Part shown: piece after piece, positions 25,011-36,260 of the stretch
Layout: the number at the start of each line of letters is the position of its first letter
Numbering within the stretch: the stretch's first letter is position 1
NCBI GenBank assembly: GCA_030035585.1
Contig: CM057465.1
Location: 30,708,001 to 30,772,000, forward strand
Source of the DNA: Dugong dugon
Taxonomy: Eukaryota; Chordata; Mammalia; Sirenia; Dugongidae
Length of the DNA: 64,000 bases
Direction of reading: 5' to 3'
Notes under the pieces: generated by a model
Database searches by the model: none
What the model was told of the DNA's origin: nothing
What the model saw: only the letters and a program-made list of their open reading frames with translations
Position numbers and translations under genes: made by a program

Positions 25011-25534
25011 TGTCATGGATTGAATTGTGTCCCCCCAAAATATCTGTCAACTTGGCTACGTCATGATTCCGTATTGTATGATTGTGTAATCTGATGTGAT
25101 TTCCTTATGTGTTGTAAACTCTATCACTATGATGAGGTTATATGTGATCTCTTTATGTGCTGTAAACTCTATCACTATGATGAGGTTATACTGATGACAT
25201 CTACAAAATTGAATAGTGTCTTAAGCCAATCTCTTTTGAGATATAAAAGAGAGAAGCAAGCAGAGACACATGGGAACCTCATACCACCAAGAAAGCAGTG
25301 CTAGGAGCAGAGCACGTCCTTTGGACCTGAGGTTCCTGCGTTGAGATGCTCCCAGACCAAGGGAAGATTGATGACATGGACCGTCCTCCAGAGCCTACAC
25401 AGAAAGTGTTACCCTGGAGCTGATACCCTGAATTTGGACTTGTAGCCTACTGGACTGTGAGAGAATAAACTAGTCTTTGTTAAAGCCATCTACTTGTGGT
25501 ATTTCCGTTAGAGCAGCACTAGATGAATAAGACA
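25011..25534 (+). mobile_element. Solo LTR, ERVL-MaLR (MLT1-like) type
   Basis: Begins TGTCATGGATTGAATTGTGTC, has GAGAGAATAAACTAGTC as its polyadenylation region and ends GATGAATAAGACA. Flanked by tctga (25006-25010) and tctgg (25535-25539), a 5 bp target duplication with one difference. It contains a local duplication: the TGTAAACTCTATCACTATGATG text occurs at about 25114 and 25160. Inserted into the L1/HAL1-like element. Fossil. Confidence 0.85.
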
Positions 25535-25766
25535 TCTGGCAACCATAGCAACAACAAATATTAACAGCAGCCCGGGTCCTAGCCAGAATAACACAAAAGC
25601 TTATGTGAAAAGCCTGATTGCCTTATCTCCTATTACCAGATACATTGTATCCAGCTATCAACAAAAGATTACAAAATATACAAAAACACAGTCTGAAAGT
25701 CTGAAGAGATAAAATAAGTGTCAAAACCAGAATCAGATATAAGACAAATGGTGGAAATATCACATG

Positions 25767-25852
25767 TTGTTGTTAGATGACGTTCAGTTGGTTCCCATTC
25801 ATAGCAACCCTATGTACAACAGAATGAAATACTTATTGGTCCTATGCCATCC
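25767..25852 (-). mobile_element. Very short RTE 3' fragment with target duplication
   Basis: Only the last 86 or so bases of the RTE are present (plus strand GTTCAGTTGGTTCCCATTC, then CCCTATGTACAACAGAATG). Flanked by tcacatg (25760-25766) and tcatatg (25853-25859), a 7 bp duplication with one difference. Shows how short a reverse-transcribed RTE product can be. Confidence 0.8.
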
Positions 25853-26353
25853 TCATATGAAATTTAAAATAACCATGATTAATATGTTAAGGACTCTAAT
25901 GGGAAAAGTAGACAGCAGGCAAGAACATATAGACAATGTAAGCAGAGAGATGGAAACTCTAACAAAAATCAAAAGAAAATGCTAGAAATCAAAAACACTA
26001 TAAGAGAAATGAAGAATTCCTTTGATGGGCTCATCAGTAGATTGGGATGCAACTGGGGAAATAATCAGTAAGCTTGAAGATGAGTCAACAGAAACTTCCC
26101 AATCTGAAATGCAAAGAGAAAAATGAATGAAAAACAAAATAGAACAGAATATTCAAGAATTGTGAGACAATCACAAAATAGTAGCACACATGTAATGGGA
26201 ATACCAGAAAGAGAAGTAAGGGAGAAAAGAGCAGAAGAAATATTTGGAATAATAATGATTGATAACTTTCCAAAATTAATGCCAGACACTAAACCACAAA
26301 TTGAGGAAGGACAGAGAAACTCAAATAGGATGAATACCAAAGAATCCACACCT

Positions 26354-28635
26354 GTTTTTGTTAGGTTCTCTCCAGTCAATTTCGACTCATACAGAATCTA
26401 TATACAACAGAACGAAACACTGCCCAGTCCTGCACCATAGTCACAATTATTTCTATGTTTGAGCCCATTGTTGCAGCCACTGTGTCATTTCATCTCACTG
26501 AGGGTCTTCCTCTTTTTTGTTGACCCTCTATTTTACCAAGCACGATGTCCTTCTCCAGGGACTGGTCTCTCCTGATAACATTGCCCAAAGTACGTGAAAC
26601 CAAGTCTCAACATCCTTGCTTGTAAGGAGCATTCTGCCTTTACTTCTTCCAAGACATATTTGTTCATTCTTCTGGAAGTCCATGGTATGTTCAATATTCT
26701 TCTCCAACACCATAATTCAAAGGCATCAAGTCTTCTTCGGTCTTCCTTATTCATTGCCCTGCTTTTATATGGATATGAGGTGATTGACAATACCATGGCT
26801 TGGGTCAGGCACACCTTAGTCCTAAAGGTGACACCTTTGTTTTTTAACACTTGAAAGAGGTCTTTTGCAGCAGATTTGCCCAATGCTATGTGTCGTTTGA
26901 TTTCTTGACTGCTGCTTTCATGGGTATTGATTGTGGGTCCAAGTAAATGAAATCCTTGACAATGTCAATCTTTTTTCCATTTATCAAGAAGTTGCTTATT
27001 TATCCAGTTGTATTTTTCTTTATGTTAAGGTGTAATCCATACTGAAGTCTGTAGTATTTGATTTTCATCAGTAAGTGCTTCAAGTTCTCTTCTCTTTCAG
27101 CAAGAAAGGTTGTGTCAGCTGCATACTGCAGATTGTTAATAAGTATTATTCCATTCCTGATGCAGTGATCTTCTTCATATAGTCCAGCTTCTCGGATGAT
27201 TTGCTCACCATACATATTGAATAAGAACAATGAAAGGATATAACCCTAACACACACTTTTCCTGTTTCCTGTTGTAGTATCCCCTCATTCTGTTTGAACA
27301 ACTGCCTCGTAGTCTACGTACAAGTTCTGTGTGAGTACAATTAAGCGTTCTGGAATTCCCATTTTTTGCAATGATGTCCATAATTTGCCATAATCCAGAC
27401 ATTCAAATACCTTTGCATACCATCAGTCAGAACGAGACCACGGGCCAACTGCATAACAGACCATTAATTGCTCATGTGCAAGTTCAAGTTGAAGCTGAAG
27501 AAAATTAAAACACATCCATGAGAACCAAAGAACAGCTTTCAGTGCATCCCACCTGAATGTAGAGACTATCTCAAGAATAGATTTCATGCACTGAACACGA
27601 ATGACCAAAGACCAGACAAATTGTGGGATGACAACAAGGACATTATACATGAAAAAGCAAGTGGTCATTAAAAAGACAGGAAGGAAAAAGACCAAAATGG
27701 ATGTCAGAAGAGACTCTGAAAGTTGCTCTTGAACATAGAGTAGCTTAAGGAAAAGGAAGAAATGATGAAGTAAAACAGCTGAAAAGAAGATTTCAAGAGC
27801 TGCTCAGCAAGACAAAGTAAAGTATTATACACGTATTATACAATTATACATGTGTATTATAATGAAACGTGCAAAGACCTGCGGTTAGAAAAACAAAGGG
27901 GAAGAACACTCTTGACAGTTCTCAAGCTAAAAGCACTGAAGAAAAAACTCAGGCCTCAAGTTGCAATATTGAAGTAAAATATTGAGTGGCACAGGAAATA
28001 TCAAAAGAAGATGGAAGAATACACTGAGTTTCTGTACCAAAAAGAGTTGGTCGAGGTTCAGCCATTTCAGGAGGTATCATATGATCAAGAATCGATGGTA
28101 CTGAAGGAAAAATTTTGAGAGGCACTGAAAGCAGTGGTGAAAAAGAAGGCTCTAGGAATTGACAGAATACCAAATGAGATGTTTCAACGAACACATGCAA
28201 TGCTGGAAGAGCTCACTTGTCTATGCCAAGAAATTTGGAAGACGGCTACCTGGCCAACCAACTGGAAGACATCCATACATGTGCCCATTCCAAAGAAAGG
28301 CAAGCCAATGGAATGCAGAAATTATCAAACAATATACTTAATACCACATGCAAATAATATTGTGCTGAAGATAATTCAAAAATTATTGCAGAGGTACATC
28401 AACAGGGAACTGCCAGAAATCCAAGTTAGATTCAGAAGAAACATGGAAGTGAGGGATATCATTGTTGATGTCAGATGGATCTTGGCTGAAAGCAGAGAAT
28501 ACCAGAAAGATGTTAACCTGTTTTTTATTGATTATGCTAAGATGTTTATCTGTGTAGATCATAACAAATTATGGATAACTTTGGGAAGAATGGAAATTCC
28601 AGAATACTTAATTGTGCTCATGTGGAACCTGTGCA
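26354..28635 (-). mobile_element. RTE LINE with inverted 5' half (twin-primed), 2.3 kb
   Basis: From 26354 to 27419 the sequence is the RTE 3' part on the minus strand, from the terminal GTTAGG back to RT motif A. At 27420 it switches to the plus strand, CATCAGTCAGAACGAGACC, and runs from the linker through the RT fingers and past motif A to 28635. Both halves lie between tccacacct (26345-26353) and tccatgcct (28636-28644), a 9 bp duplication with two differences, so they are one insertion. The last ~100 bases of the inverted half repeat the start of the 3' half. This layout is the product known as twin priming in LINEs. Inserted into ORF1 of the L1/HAL1-like host. Confidence 0.88.
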
Positions 28636-28646
28636 TCCATGCCTAG
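28134..28646 (+). pseudogene. RTE reverse transcriptase, fingers to motif A, 170 codons
   Basis: The longest open RTE piece in the window. It begins in the RT fingers (KKKALGIDRIPNEMFQ; the family usually reads KAPGIDGIPIEMF), continues through the LPGQP-like TWPTNWKTSIHVPIPKKG and LLQRYINRELPEIQ, and reaches motif A as FIDYAKMFICVDHNKLW, with the first aspartate present. It ends within a few residues of the insertion boundary because the copy is inverted and truncated there. Motifs B and C are not in this frame; they lie in the opposite-strand half (QYAADTTFLA in place of YADD at 27000-27230). No function expected. Confidence 0.8.
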
Positions 28647-30249
28647 GCATATAATATTCAATCTGCATAAAACCAGAGAAAAAGAGAAAAATCTTGACAG
28701 AAGCCAGAGGAAAAAAAACACTTTATTTATAGAGGACCGATGATAAGAATTACTTTGGACTTCTTACTAGAAATCGTGAAAGCAAAAAGGAGTAAAGTTA
28801 AATACTTAAAATGTTAAATAACAAAATTCACCACACTAGAATAATGTATCCAGCAAATTATCCTTCAATGTGAAGGAAAAATAAAGACTTTCTCACACTA
28901 AAATTGAGTGAATTTTTAGCCTCTAGACTTGTCACGATAAAATGTTAAAGTAAGTTCTTCAGAGGGAAGGAAAATGATATAAATCACAAACTCAGGTATA
29001 CATAAACAATGGAAGAGTGCCAGAAAAGAAAGAAATAAAGTACTGTTTATTCTTAATTTATATGATAGATAACTGTTCATTCCCTGTAATACTAGCAACA
29101 ATGTATCAGTGATTATAGCTTATGGGTAAGTGAAATTATAACAGCGACATTTAGGAATGGAAGGGTAGAATTCAGAATACTCATATTAGGGACCTATACT
29201 ACTCATGAAGCGATATAACGCCTTTGGATGCGAGCTTCGATCAATTTTAAAGGTATATTCCAAACTTAAGGGCACTCACAGAAAAGAATTAAACAGAAGT
29301 ATAACGGCTATGCTAAGGGAAGAGAGAAATGAACTCAGTAAATGCTCAGTTAAAACTAGAGAAGGCTGGTTCAACACTCAAAGGTCAATATAATCCATCA
29401 CATCAACAGGATAAGAAAGAAAAATCTTATGATCATATCAATAGATGCAGATAAAAGCATTTGACAAAATCTAATACTCATTCATGATAAAAACTAGGAA
29501 TAAAGAGAAACTCCCTCAACCTGATAAGGAACAGCTACAGAAAACCTTCAGGTGCTATCATACTTAATTATGAGTAACTGATCTCTTTCCCTCTAAGATC
29601 AGAAACAAGGCAAGGACATTACCTCTCAACACTCCTGTTCAGCATCATACCCAAAATGTTAGACAAGTCAATAAGATAAGAAAAGCAAATAAAAGGCAGA
29701 CAGAGTGTCAAAGAAAAATTACAACTCTCTGCTCACATAGGTCATGACTGTATATGTAGAAAATCCCAAAGAAACAACAAAGAAACTCCTAGAACTCTTA
29801 AGTAATTACAGAACGCTTACAGGTTAAATATATTACAAGTTAAATATACAAAAGCCAGTCGCTTTTCTATATACTAGCAATGACCTATTTGAATTTGAAA
29901 TTAAAAATGCAGTACCATTTACATTAGCATAAAAATGTAAGGCTTAGAAATATTTCTACCAAAATATGAGGTAATCTGTAAAACTCTGATGAAAAAAATC
30001 AAGAAAAATCTAAATAAATATATAGATATTCTGTGTTCATGGATAGGAAGACTCAATATTGTTAATACGTCAACTTCAACGTCACTATGCTATCCACATG
30101 ACTGAGAAATGATATTTTCATCATTTGTACCTAATTAACAGTCAGTGTCTATCCTAGATCCTTTAAGTGTTAATTAAATTTATTTGTTGTATACATTTTA
30201 AAACAAATTCACAACTAAATTTATTTCTTTTTCCCTTCTCTTTTTTAAA

Positions 30250-30345
30250 AGTGTATTCCTTAAGCGTAGAAAGGCAGTAACAGGGTTTTATATTTGTGTC
30301 ACCTTGTGACAGTATGTTAAATGGATGCAGTAAATAAAAATACTA
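30250..30345 (+). mobile_element. Possible L2 3' end
   Basis: A segment like GTAGAAAGGCAGTAACAGGGTT...GCAGTAAATAAAAATAC has the order of the L2 terminus. Weak, short and diverged. Confidence 0.35.
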
Positions 30346-30357
30346 ATTATAATATCC

Positions 30358-30840
30358 ATGTTTTAAGATGGTTCCCAACGAGCTGGCCTCATGGTATTCA
30401 GCTACTTTTGTAATCCCTTCTGACTTGAACTTAGTAGCCAGCTTCCAAGGAATAGAATAAAACAGAAGCCAAAATATATGAGTTGGAGACTAGATCATAA
30501 AAGGCAGTACGGTATTAGATTCTCTCTCTCGCTCTGGGAGAAGCCACCTGCCAAATTATTAGCAACTCTCTGGAGAAACCTACATGGTGAGGAATTGAAG
30601 CCAACTGCCATTTAAGTGAGCTTAAGCTTGGAAATGAATCCTCCAGCCCAGTCAAGCTTTCAGGTGACTGTAGCCCCAGCTAACATCTCGACTGCAACCT
30701 CAGGAGAAACTCTAAACCAGGACCAGCAGTTAAGTTGTTTGCATATTCCTGACCCAAAGAAATTATGTGAGATGAATATTTGTCCATTTGTTCGTTTTAA
30801 TCTGCTTTGTTACTTAGTAATCCAGATATGGTTTCACTGA
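30358..30840 (+). mobile_element. Ancient mammalian interspersed repeat, probably an LTR
   Basis: Text such as CCAGTCAAGCTTTCAGGTGAC, TCTCGACTGCAACCTCAGGAG and TTCCTGACCCAAAGAAATTATG matches a common mammalian repeat I have seen ending in GAGATAATAAATG and a TTTAAGCC-type run; I believe it is an LTR of the MaLR/ERVL sort but cannot name the family with certainty. The 74-codon open frame inside it is part of the repeat. Fossil. Confidence 0.5.
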
Positions 30841-30844
30841 GTCC

Positions 30845-31028
30845 ATTAAGGTTCAGGCTACCACACGTATGTTAGAGTAGAATTGTGCTCCATAGAGTTT
30901 TCAATGACTAATTTTTTTAGAAGTAGGTTGCCAGGTCTTTCTGCCAAGGTACCTCTGGGTGGATTTGAATCTCCAACCTTTTGATTAGCGGTTGAGTATG
31001 TTAACCATTTGCACCACTTAGGGACTCC
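30845..31028 (-). mobile_element. AfroSINE, reverse orientation
   Basis: Minus strand starts GGAGTCCCTAAGTGGTGCAAA, then the B-box-like GGTTGGAGATTCAAATCC, the AGGTACCTTGGCAGAAAGAC variant block and CATTGAAAACTCTATGGAGCA. This head (TCCCTGGGTGGTGCAAA type) is a variant shared with the copy at 36040. Diverged. Confidence 0.8.
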
Positions 31029-31064
31029 TGTACAATAAGAAATAACTAATATATTACTCTTCTA

Positions 31065-31195
31065 AAGCATATCACTTTCACATTTATTAACTCATTTAAT
31101 ACACTCAAAACCTGGTGAGTTTATAATTTCTTTTTTTTTTTTCCCTTAGAGCCTGAAACCTATAAAGAGGTTAAGTAATGCCCATTCTAGAAGGC
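31065..31195 (-). mobile_element. Possible MIR SINE, reverse orientation
   Basis: ATTTATTAACTCATTTAATAC, then GAGGTTAAGTAATGCCCATTC resemble the reverse MIR tail and core. Interrupted by a T run at 31131-31142. Weak. Confidence 0.5.
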
Positions 31196-34100
31196 TTTTC
31201 ACTTTATTGTAGTTGCCTTTCCTACCAACTATTGAAAGCAATCACTACTTTATGAGGGCTCAGGCAGTTCAAGAACAGAAGAACGTGGAGGGGTATGGAG
31301 GAATATGGATGATACCACCCTTTTAAAGTATAGATTTGCAAGTTTTTTTTTTAATCAATAAATTAATAACTTATTACAGAAAATCCTAGACGCTGATTTT
31401 TAAATTCTGGGGCCGTATACAGAAACATAATATTATGGACTATGTATATTAAAAAAATAAATTACAACAGAACAATTTGATTTATGATAGAACTAAAGGT
31501 ACATGTAACAAGGGTTGTGCTTACATACAAAATTCACCTTATTTTAATATATATATTTGAAAAAAATCACAGTTATCAATCTCTCTAAATTTGGCAAAAT
31601 TTAAAACATTCATGTAAATAATAGCTAGCTCAAATCAAGCAAATTCCCTTTTTTTGGATGACCATTCATGAATTGAAAGACTGTCATGTAAATACATATG
31701 GAAGGGTTATAAATCAGAGTGAAGTAGGACTTGTAGGAATATGCAAATTGATATAAAAACTTGAAACACATAGTGTTCCACCAATCCAAGTACCAGGAAG
31801 CTGATTGCCAGTCTGATTCAAGTATGTCAGGATGACCGCTTCATTAAAGTTAATGGCTCCCTCTGGCTACAAGTAAGTGGGGTTACCAACTCTTAAATTT
31901 TGGTAGCCCAATCAAAAATGTGCTAGCAGCAGTCTAAACATAACTATTAGAACTCCAAGTCTGAAGAACAATTCTTCCCTGTAACTAAGATTTTAAGAAT
32001 GAAATATAAAGGAAAAGAAAACAAGATTCTCCCTATGGAGCAATATGTAGCATTAAAAGATATTTTGGCAAAGCAACATAATAGGTGTAGTGTAAGAAAA
32101 GCTTCATTTCTTCCTATTACACAAACCTGAGCAAAATAAAACTGAATGAGAGAGCAGGGGTCCTTTCCTCTATTTTTAGCAGCTAATCTCTAATATTAAG
32201 GTTTCTATACTGGTAAGGCAAATATAAAAATACAAAGAAAGGAATAATCACATATCACATGAAATTAGTCATTTTATAAAATCTGTAACCATTGTTTTAA
32301 AATTCATCAAGAATCCACTTAAACACCTCAGAAAATATTAACAATCTGAGTATGTCTTATGAAGTGTCATTTAACAAAATAATTGGGCTTGTAGAGAAGC
32401 TTCTGGGGTTTGGTGGATTAATACAATCTGTGCCCACTGAACATATTTGAGAAATTGATTCATTTCAGCAGAGTTACTCTTTCCCTTAGTTGACAGTGTC
32501 ACGTGAAGTGCAGGACTTAGCCATAATTCACGTGATGGAAACTGCATGTTAAAAAAACCTCATGGATGAAAAATTCCTTCTTCTAGTCCCAGGAACTGCT
32601 TTAGATTCTCCACTAAGGGCATAAAAAATAGCTGAGAAACACACAGCCTTCCAGAACATCAGCTCTGAGCTTAGTGTCTTCTGTGAGAGGTGCAAAACCA
32701 GTACCAATGCTTAAAGTAGCTAAGGGATCTTTCTTCCCTGGAACTGCTTTTAGAGTTTTAACTTCAAAAATTGTAAAATAACCACTGTGGCAGAAGAGGA
32801 AGAATCAATTTCAACTGCTTCGATTGTAATGCATTTATTTGAGGCACTTTTATTTTTTATTTTTAAATTAGCATTTGTTGACTTGAACAATCTGGAAGAA
32901 AAAAATAATAATTTTATACTCTGGTGAGCAAAGCATTTCGGGGGCCCACTAGTTTCAGTGACAGGAAAGTTGCTATGCCACCGGCAAACATATTACTCGA
33001 AAAAGAGTAAAATTAAATTTTACATCGAGACTCAAGTCAACAAACAAGTTTTTATGTTATGCTTTGACTGAGAGATGAGACCATTAAAAATCAGTAATCT
33101 GTTTGAAACAGTAAAAGATATGATATTAAAGTGGCATATGGTATAGAAATGAATCCTGAGAATCTTATATATCAAAGAGAAAAAGTTGGTCTATAATTTT
33201 TTTTCACTTCTGTCCTTTTCAAATTTGCTTGTAATCATTAAAAACAGGGAATCTCTGAACAATACTAAGGTTTGAAACTTTCTAATTTGAAAGAATTATT
33301 TAGAATATGATGGTGAGCAGAATTTCTAACAGGACTTTCCATGCCCACTTATCTTTCTATTCTCCCAAGCAGGAATACAGACTTATTTATTTATATCTTT
33401 TAGACTGCTATAAGAATCTTGATAAAATCTGCTGTATTTCTGCTATGATTTCCCCCAAATGAAAATGAAAAACATAAACATTCTATAAGGAAAGGCCATA
33501 AGATAAATAGCTTAAATGATAGTAGAATCCTCTCTAGAAGTAAATAAATGTGACACAGAACATTTCAGTTCATTTCTGGTCTTGCTGGGTAAAGTGCTTT
33601 TCAATTACTTTGTTTAAAATGAAAGTTTCTGACCCAAACACCTGTGACAGATTGATATTTGAGATCACTAATTTGCTGCGCATGACAACCCTTGGAACAG
33701 ATGCAGGGGGACAAAAGTGACTGAAATTGCTCTATTCTGATGGCTGATCAGAGGCTGATGGAGCCAAGGAACAGAGGGACAAAGGTTTAACTGAGAACTA
33801 GTCACTGCATCAACAGCCCATCATGGACCCAGTCTCAGCAAATGCATTGATCAAGAATTTTATTAGTGTATGAGAGCACTACTTGTCTCTGTATTATGAT
33901 TATATACGCCACCTTCTCACGTGTAATTGAGTGGTTATCATGTGGCAGTGTTATTTAAACCTACCAAATAATATCAAGAGGTTTTGTTTATGGGATGCCA
34001 TTTACTATTGATTTTAATCTACAAAATATCAGTGTTAATGACTTGTTTCAATTATCTTAGAATTTAGTTCAGCTAACATTCTGATATGATATACCCTAGT

Positions 34101-34499
34101 TAAGGTAAAAGCTGACTTACGTTACTAAATGGGCAAAAACTATTGTTAGGTAAGTGGTTTTCAAAGAAGGATGCATGCGATCTATGGATGGTTCATATAC
34201 CCACTGAAGGATGTGTGAAAGTGATAGAGTACTTTTATTCATATTAGTTTTTGTAACTAAAGACAATAAGAAAATACTTAAGTGTGACAATATTTAATAT
34301 ACAGATTGCAATGCTATTTTACTTATTTGAAACATCCTTTGTGAAGGTTAGTGCATATCCGAGGGTAATTAACAGAAGAGTGGGCGTTTCACAATGGACA
34401 GGGTTGACGTTGTACCCTTAAGTTTTATTCATGTCTGGGTAAGTAAATTTGTAGATTTTTTTTAACTGAAATTACTCAGATAATTGCCTAGTAAAAATA
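31196..34499. other. 3.3 kb without recognised repeats or genes
   Basis: The longest stretch in the window with no element I can name and the most likely place for unique or conserved non-coding sequence. It has a few short A/T runs. I see no convincing splice-flanked open frame; all frames are short. A small region at 34140-34420 looks faintly like a hAT transposon remnant but is not callable. Confidence 0.45.
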
Positions 34500-34531
34500 A
34501 TACCAAAACCAAAACTAAACCGATTGCCGTT
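34500..34531 (-). mobile_element. Tail remnant of an AfroSINE
   Basis: CCAAAACCAAAACTAAACCG followed by ATTGCCGTTAA is the reverse complement of the SINE tail (TCGACGGCAACGGGTTTGG). Only about 30 bases survive, directly adjoining the inverted repeat that starts at 34537. Confidence 0.55.
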
Positions 34532-34536
34532 AACTG

Positions 34537-34907
34537 CATTTTTATTTCCAATATGTAAATGGAGGTTGCCATTTATTGACAATTACATTTGGATTTATTA
34601 ATTTTAGCTCAGATTAACAGAGATTTTTTGTTTTATTTTGTTGTAGTCTTAAAAATAATACCAGTAATTTTAAAAACAAATAGAATGTACCTGTATAATT
34701 TAAACCTATCAAATAATTCTTATATTCCTTACTTGAGCTAATTTCCAGCTATAGCACATGGTAAAAACAACAAAACAAAGTAAAAAAACACACAAAAAAA
34801 TGTTAATCAGAGCTACAATTAATAAAAATTAATAAATTAATAAATCCAAATACATAAGTAATTGTCAATAAATGGCAAGCTCCGCTTACATACTGGAAAT
34901 AAAAATG
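34537..34907. repeat. Large imperfect inverted repeat (palindrome with loop)
   Basis: Left arm 34537-34646 reads CATTTTTATTTCCAATATG ... GCCATTTATTGACAATTAC ... GGATTTATTAATTTT ... AGCTCAGATTAAC ... TGTTTTATTTTGTTG. The right arm, about 34769-34907, is its reverse complement with two short insertions (one beside the ACTTAT/ACATTT position, one in the TTATTAAT tract). The loop of about 120 bases (34647-34768) is unrelated. Arms this long and similar could form a hairpin. It could be a long-TIR DNA transposon or a local inverted duplication; I do not recognise the family. Confidence 0.85.
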
Positions 34908-35174
34908 TAGATCGTGTTTCTTGCCCATTCAGAGAGAGCTGTCCTGGGATATAGTCTCACCATCAAAACAAATAACTAGTCATATTTAGAAATTTTTAAG
35001 AAAGCAAAGAGTTTGAAGATTATTGGCTTGCTTATCAAACAGGAGAAGAAGAAGCAGGATTGTCTCAGGAATTGCTTAATTTAAGGAGAAGAACACTGAT
35101 AATTGCAAGGTGAGTGATGAGTGGCCTGTAGTTGTGGGTTCTTGCACTTGCCTTGCATGGAACTGGTTTTGCAG

Positions 35175-35474
35175 TACAGGCAGTCCCCAGTTTACAAACA
35201 AGATCTGTTCCCAAGTGTTTCTTTAAGGACTTGTAGGTAAGTCAGAACAGGTGCATACGGTTCTCATTTAGCCTTACTTTAGTGCAAGAAAAGGCTTGAA
35301 GCTTTTTCAATGGTTTAAAAGCTGCACCTGTAGCAAGTGAAGGTGACTGATGAAGAATTTGTTGCAAGTAGGGTTTGGTGCAGTCATTTCAAAGTGAGAG
35401 CAAATTTACATAACATTAAAGGGCAAGTATGAGTTGTCTATAAGTCAGAGGTTTGCAACCCGGGACTTCCTGTA
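35175..35474 (+). mobile_element. Tc1/mariner-type MITE (Tigger/pogo-like), about 296 bp
   Basis: Left end TACAGGCAGTCCCCAGTTTA and right end, reverse complemented, TACAGGAAGTCCCGGGTTGC form terminal inverted repeats of about 24 bases with few differences. TA sits at both outer ends (35175-35176 and 35473-35474), the target duplication of the Tc1/mariner superfamily. The CAGGCAGTCCCC start is like that of pogo/Tigger elements. No transposase is encoded, so it is a non-autonomous element. Internal text includes GTAGGTAAGTCAGAACAGG and TATGAGTTGTCTATAAGTCAG. Confidence 0.88.
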
Positions 35475-36039
35475 GTTTGTTTACCGTGCTGTCCATAGTC
35501 GACTGCTTGGTTTACAATTCCCCTTACCAGCATCGAATACTTTGTTTTCACACCTATCAAGATAATTATATGAAATACGTAAATTTATATTCAGTAATGT
35601 AATTGCTGAACTGTTCACCTTAAGTGTAACTGTTTCTTCAACTATAAATTCTTGATATTTTGACTTTATATTATCAATAAGAATTTTAAAAAAGGAAATC
35701 CAGGTATGAAGTAAACTTTGTATTAGAGAGCAAAAATATTTTCTTAACATTCATATAAAATAATAACTAAAAATATTTATTAATCTATCCTTATTTCATC
35801 TCTTTAAGTTTTATTTAGTTTATGTTTTATAATGGACATAATTCATTCATAGAGTAGTGTGTTATATATTAAATACCTATATTTGGCTTATATGCTCAAT
35901 AGTTTTTATTGACAGGTATGTGCAATAAAATATTTAGTAGAGTGTGTGTTTCTAAACTACGTGATGGTAGTTTGATGACGGTACGTGATGGCATTCAGAG
36001 GTTTTAACCATTAGACTTAACCTAACTTTTGGCCTAAAA
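35475..36039. other. AT-rich stretch, no recognised feature
   Basis: An 89-codon open frame on the minus strand at 35481-35750 overlaps the edge of this stretch but shows no domain. Confidence 0.5.
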
Positions 36040-36260
36040 TAAATAAATAAATAAACAAACCAGTTGCTGTCAAGTTGATTTCATCTCATGACAACCCATG
36101 TTTTTCAGGACAGAACTACACCCTGTAGGGTTTTCAAGGTTGTGGCCTTTTGGAAGCAGATCTCCAGTCGTTTCCTTTGAGGTACCTGTGGATGGGTTCG
36201 AGCCACCAACCATTCAGTTAGCAGTCAAGTGCTTAACTGTTTGCACCATCCAAGGGACTT
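36040..36260 (-). mobile_element. AfroSINE with (AAAT)n at its tail end, reverse orientation
   Basis: Minus strand: AAGTCCCTTGGATGGTGCAAA head, GTTGGTGGCTCGAACCCATC B-box region, AGGTACCTCAAAGG block, CCTTGAAAACCCTACAGGG, then the tail in which the plus strand shows AAATAAATAAATAAACAAACC. Same head variant as the copy at 30845. Confidence 0.85.

Larger units (their letters stand above)
24915..30080 (+). mobile_element. Ancient L1/HAL1-like element, host of three insertions
   Basis: The element can be read in blocks: 24915-25010, 25535-25766, 25853-26353 and 28636-30080. The third block is ORF1-like (coiled-coil part, then RRMNTKESTP-like text at 26320-26350). The fourth continues ORF1 with AATGTATCCAGCAAATTATCC and AAGGAAAAATAAAGACTTTC, the C-terminal domain. 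About 340 bases further on the text already matches the middle of ORF2's reverse transcriptase (GGTTCAACACTCAAAGGTC near 29370). Most of the endonuclease half of ORF2 is therefore missing, which is the arrangement called HAL1 (half-L1). Diverged and without any intact frame. Confidence 0.7.

Noticed and set aside
34140-34420. Faint hAT-like text
   Set aside because: Order of motifs unclear and no ends; not supportable.
31196-34499. Possible exon or conserved element in the repeat-free stretch
   Set aside because: I cannot judge conservation without comparison and saw no coding signal, so no feature is claimed.
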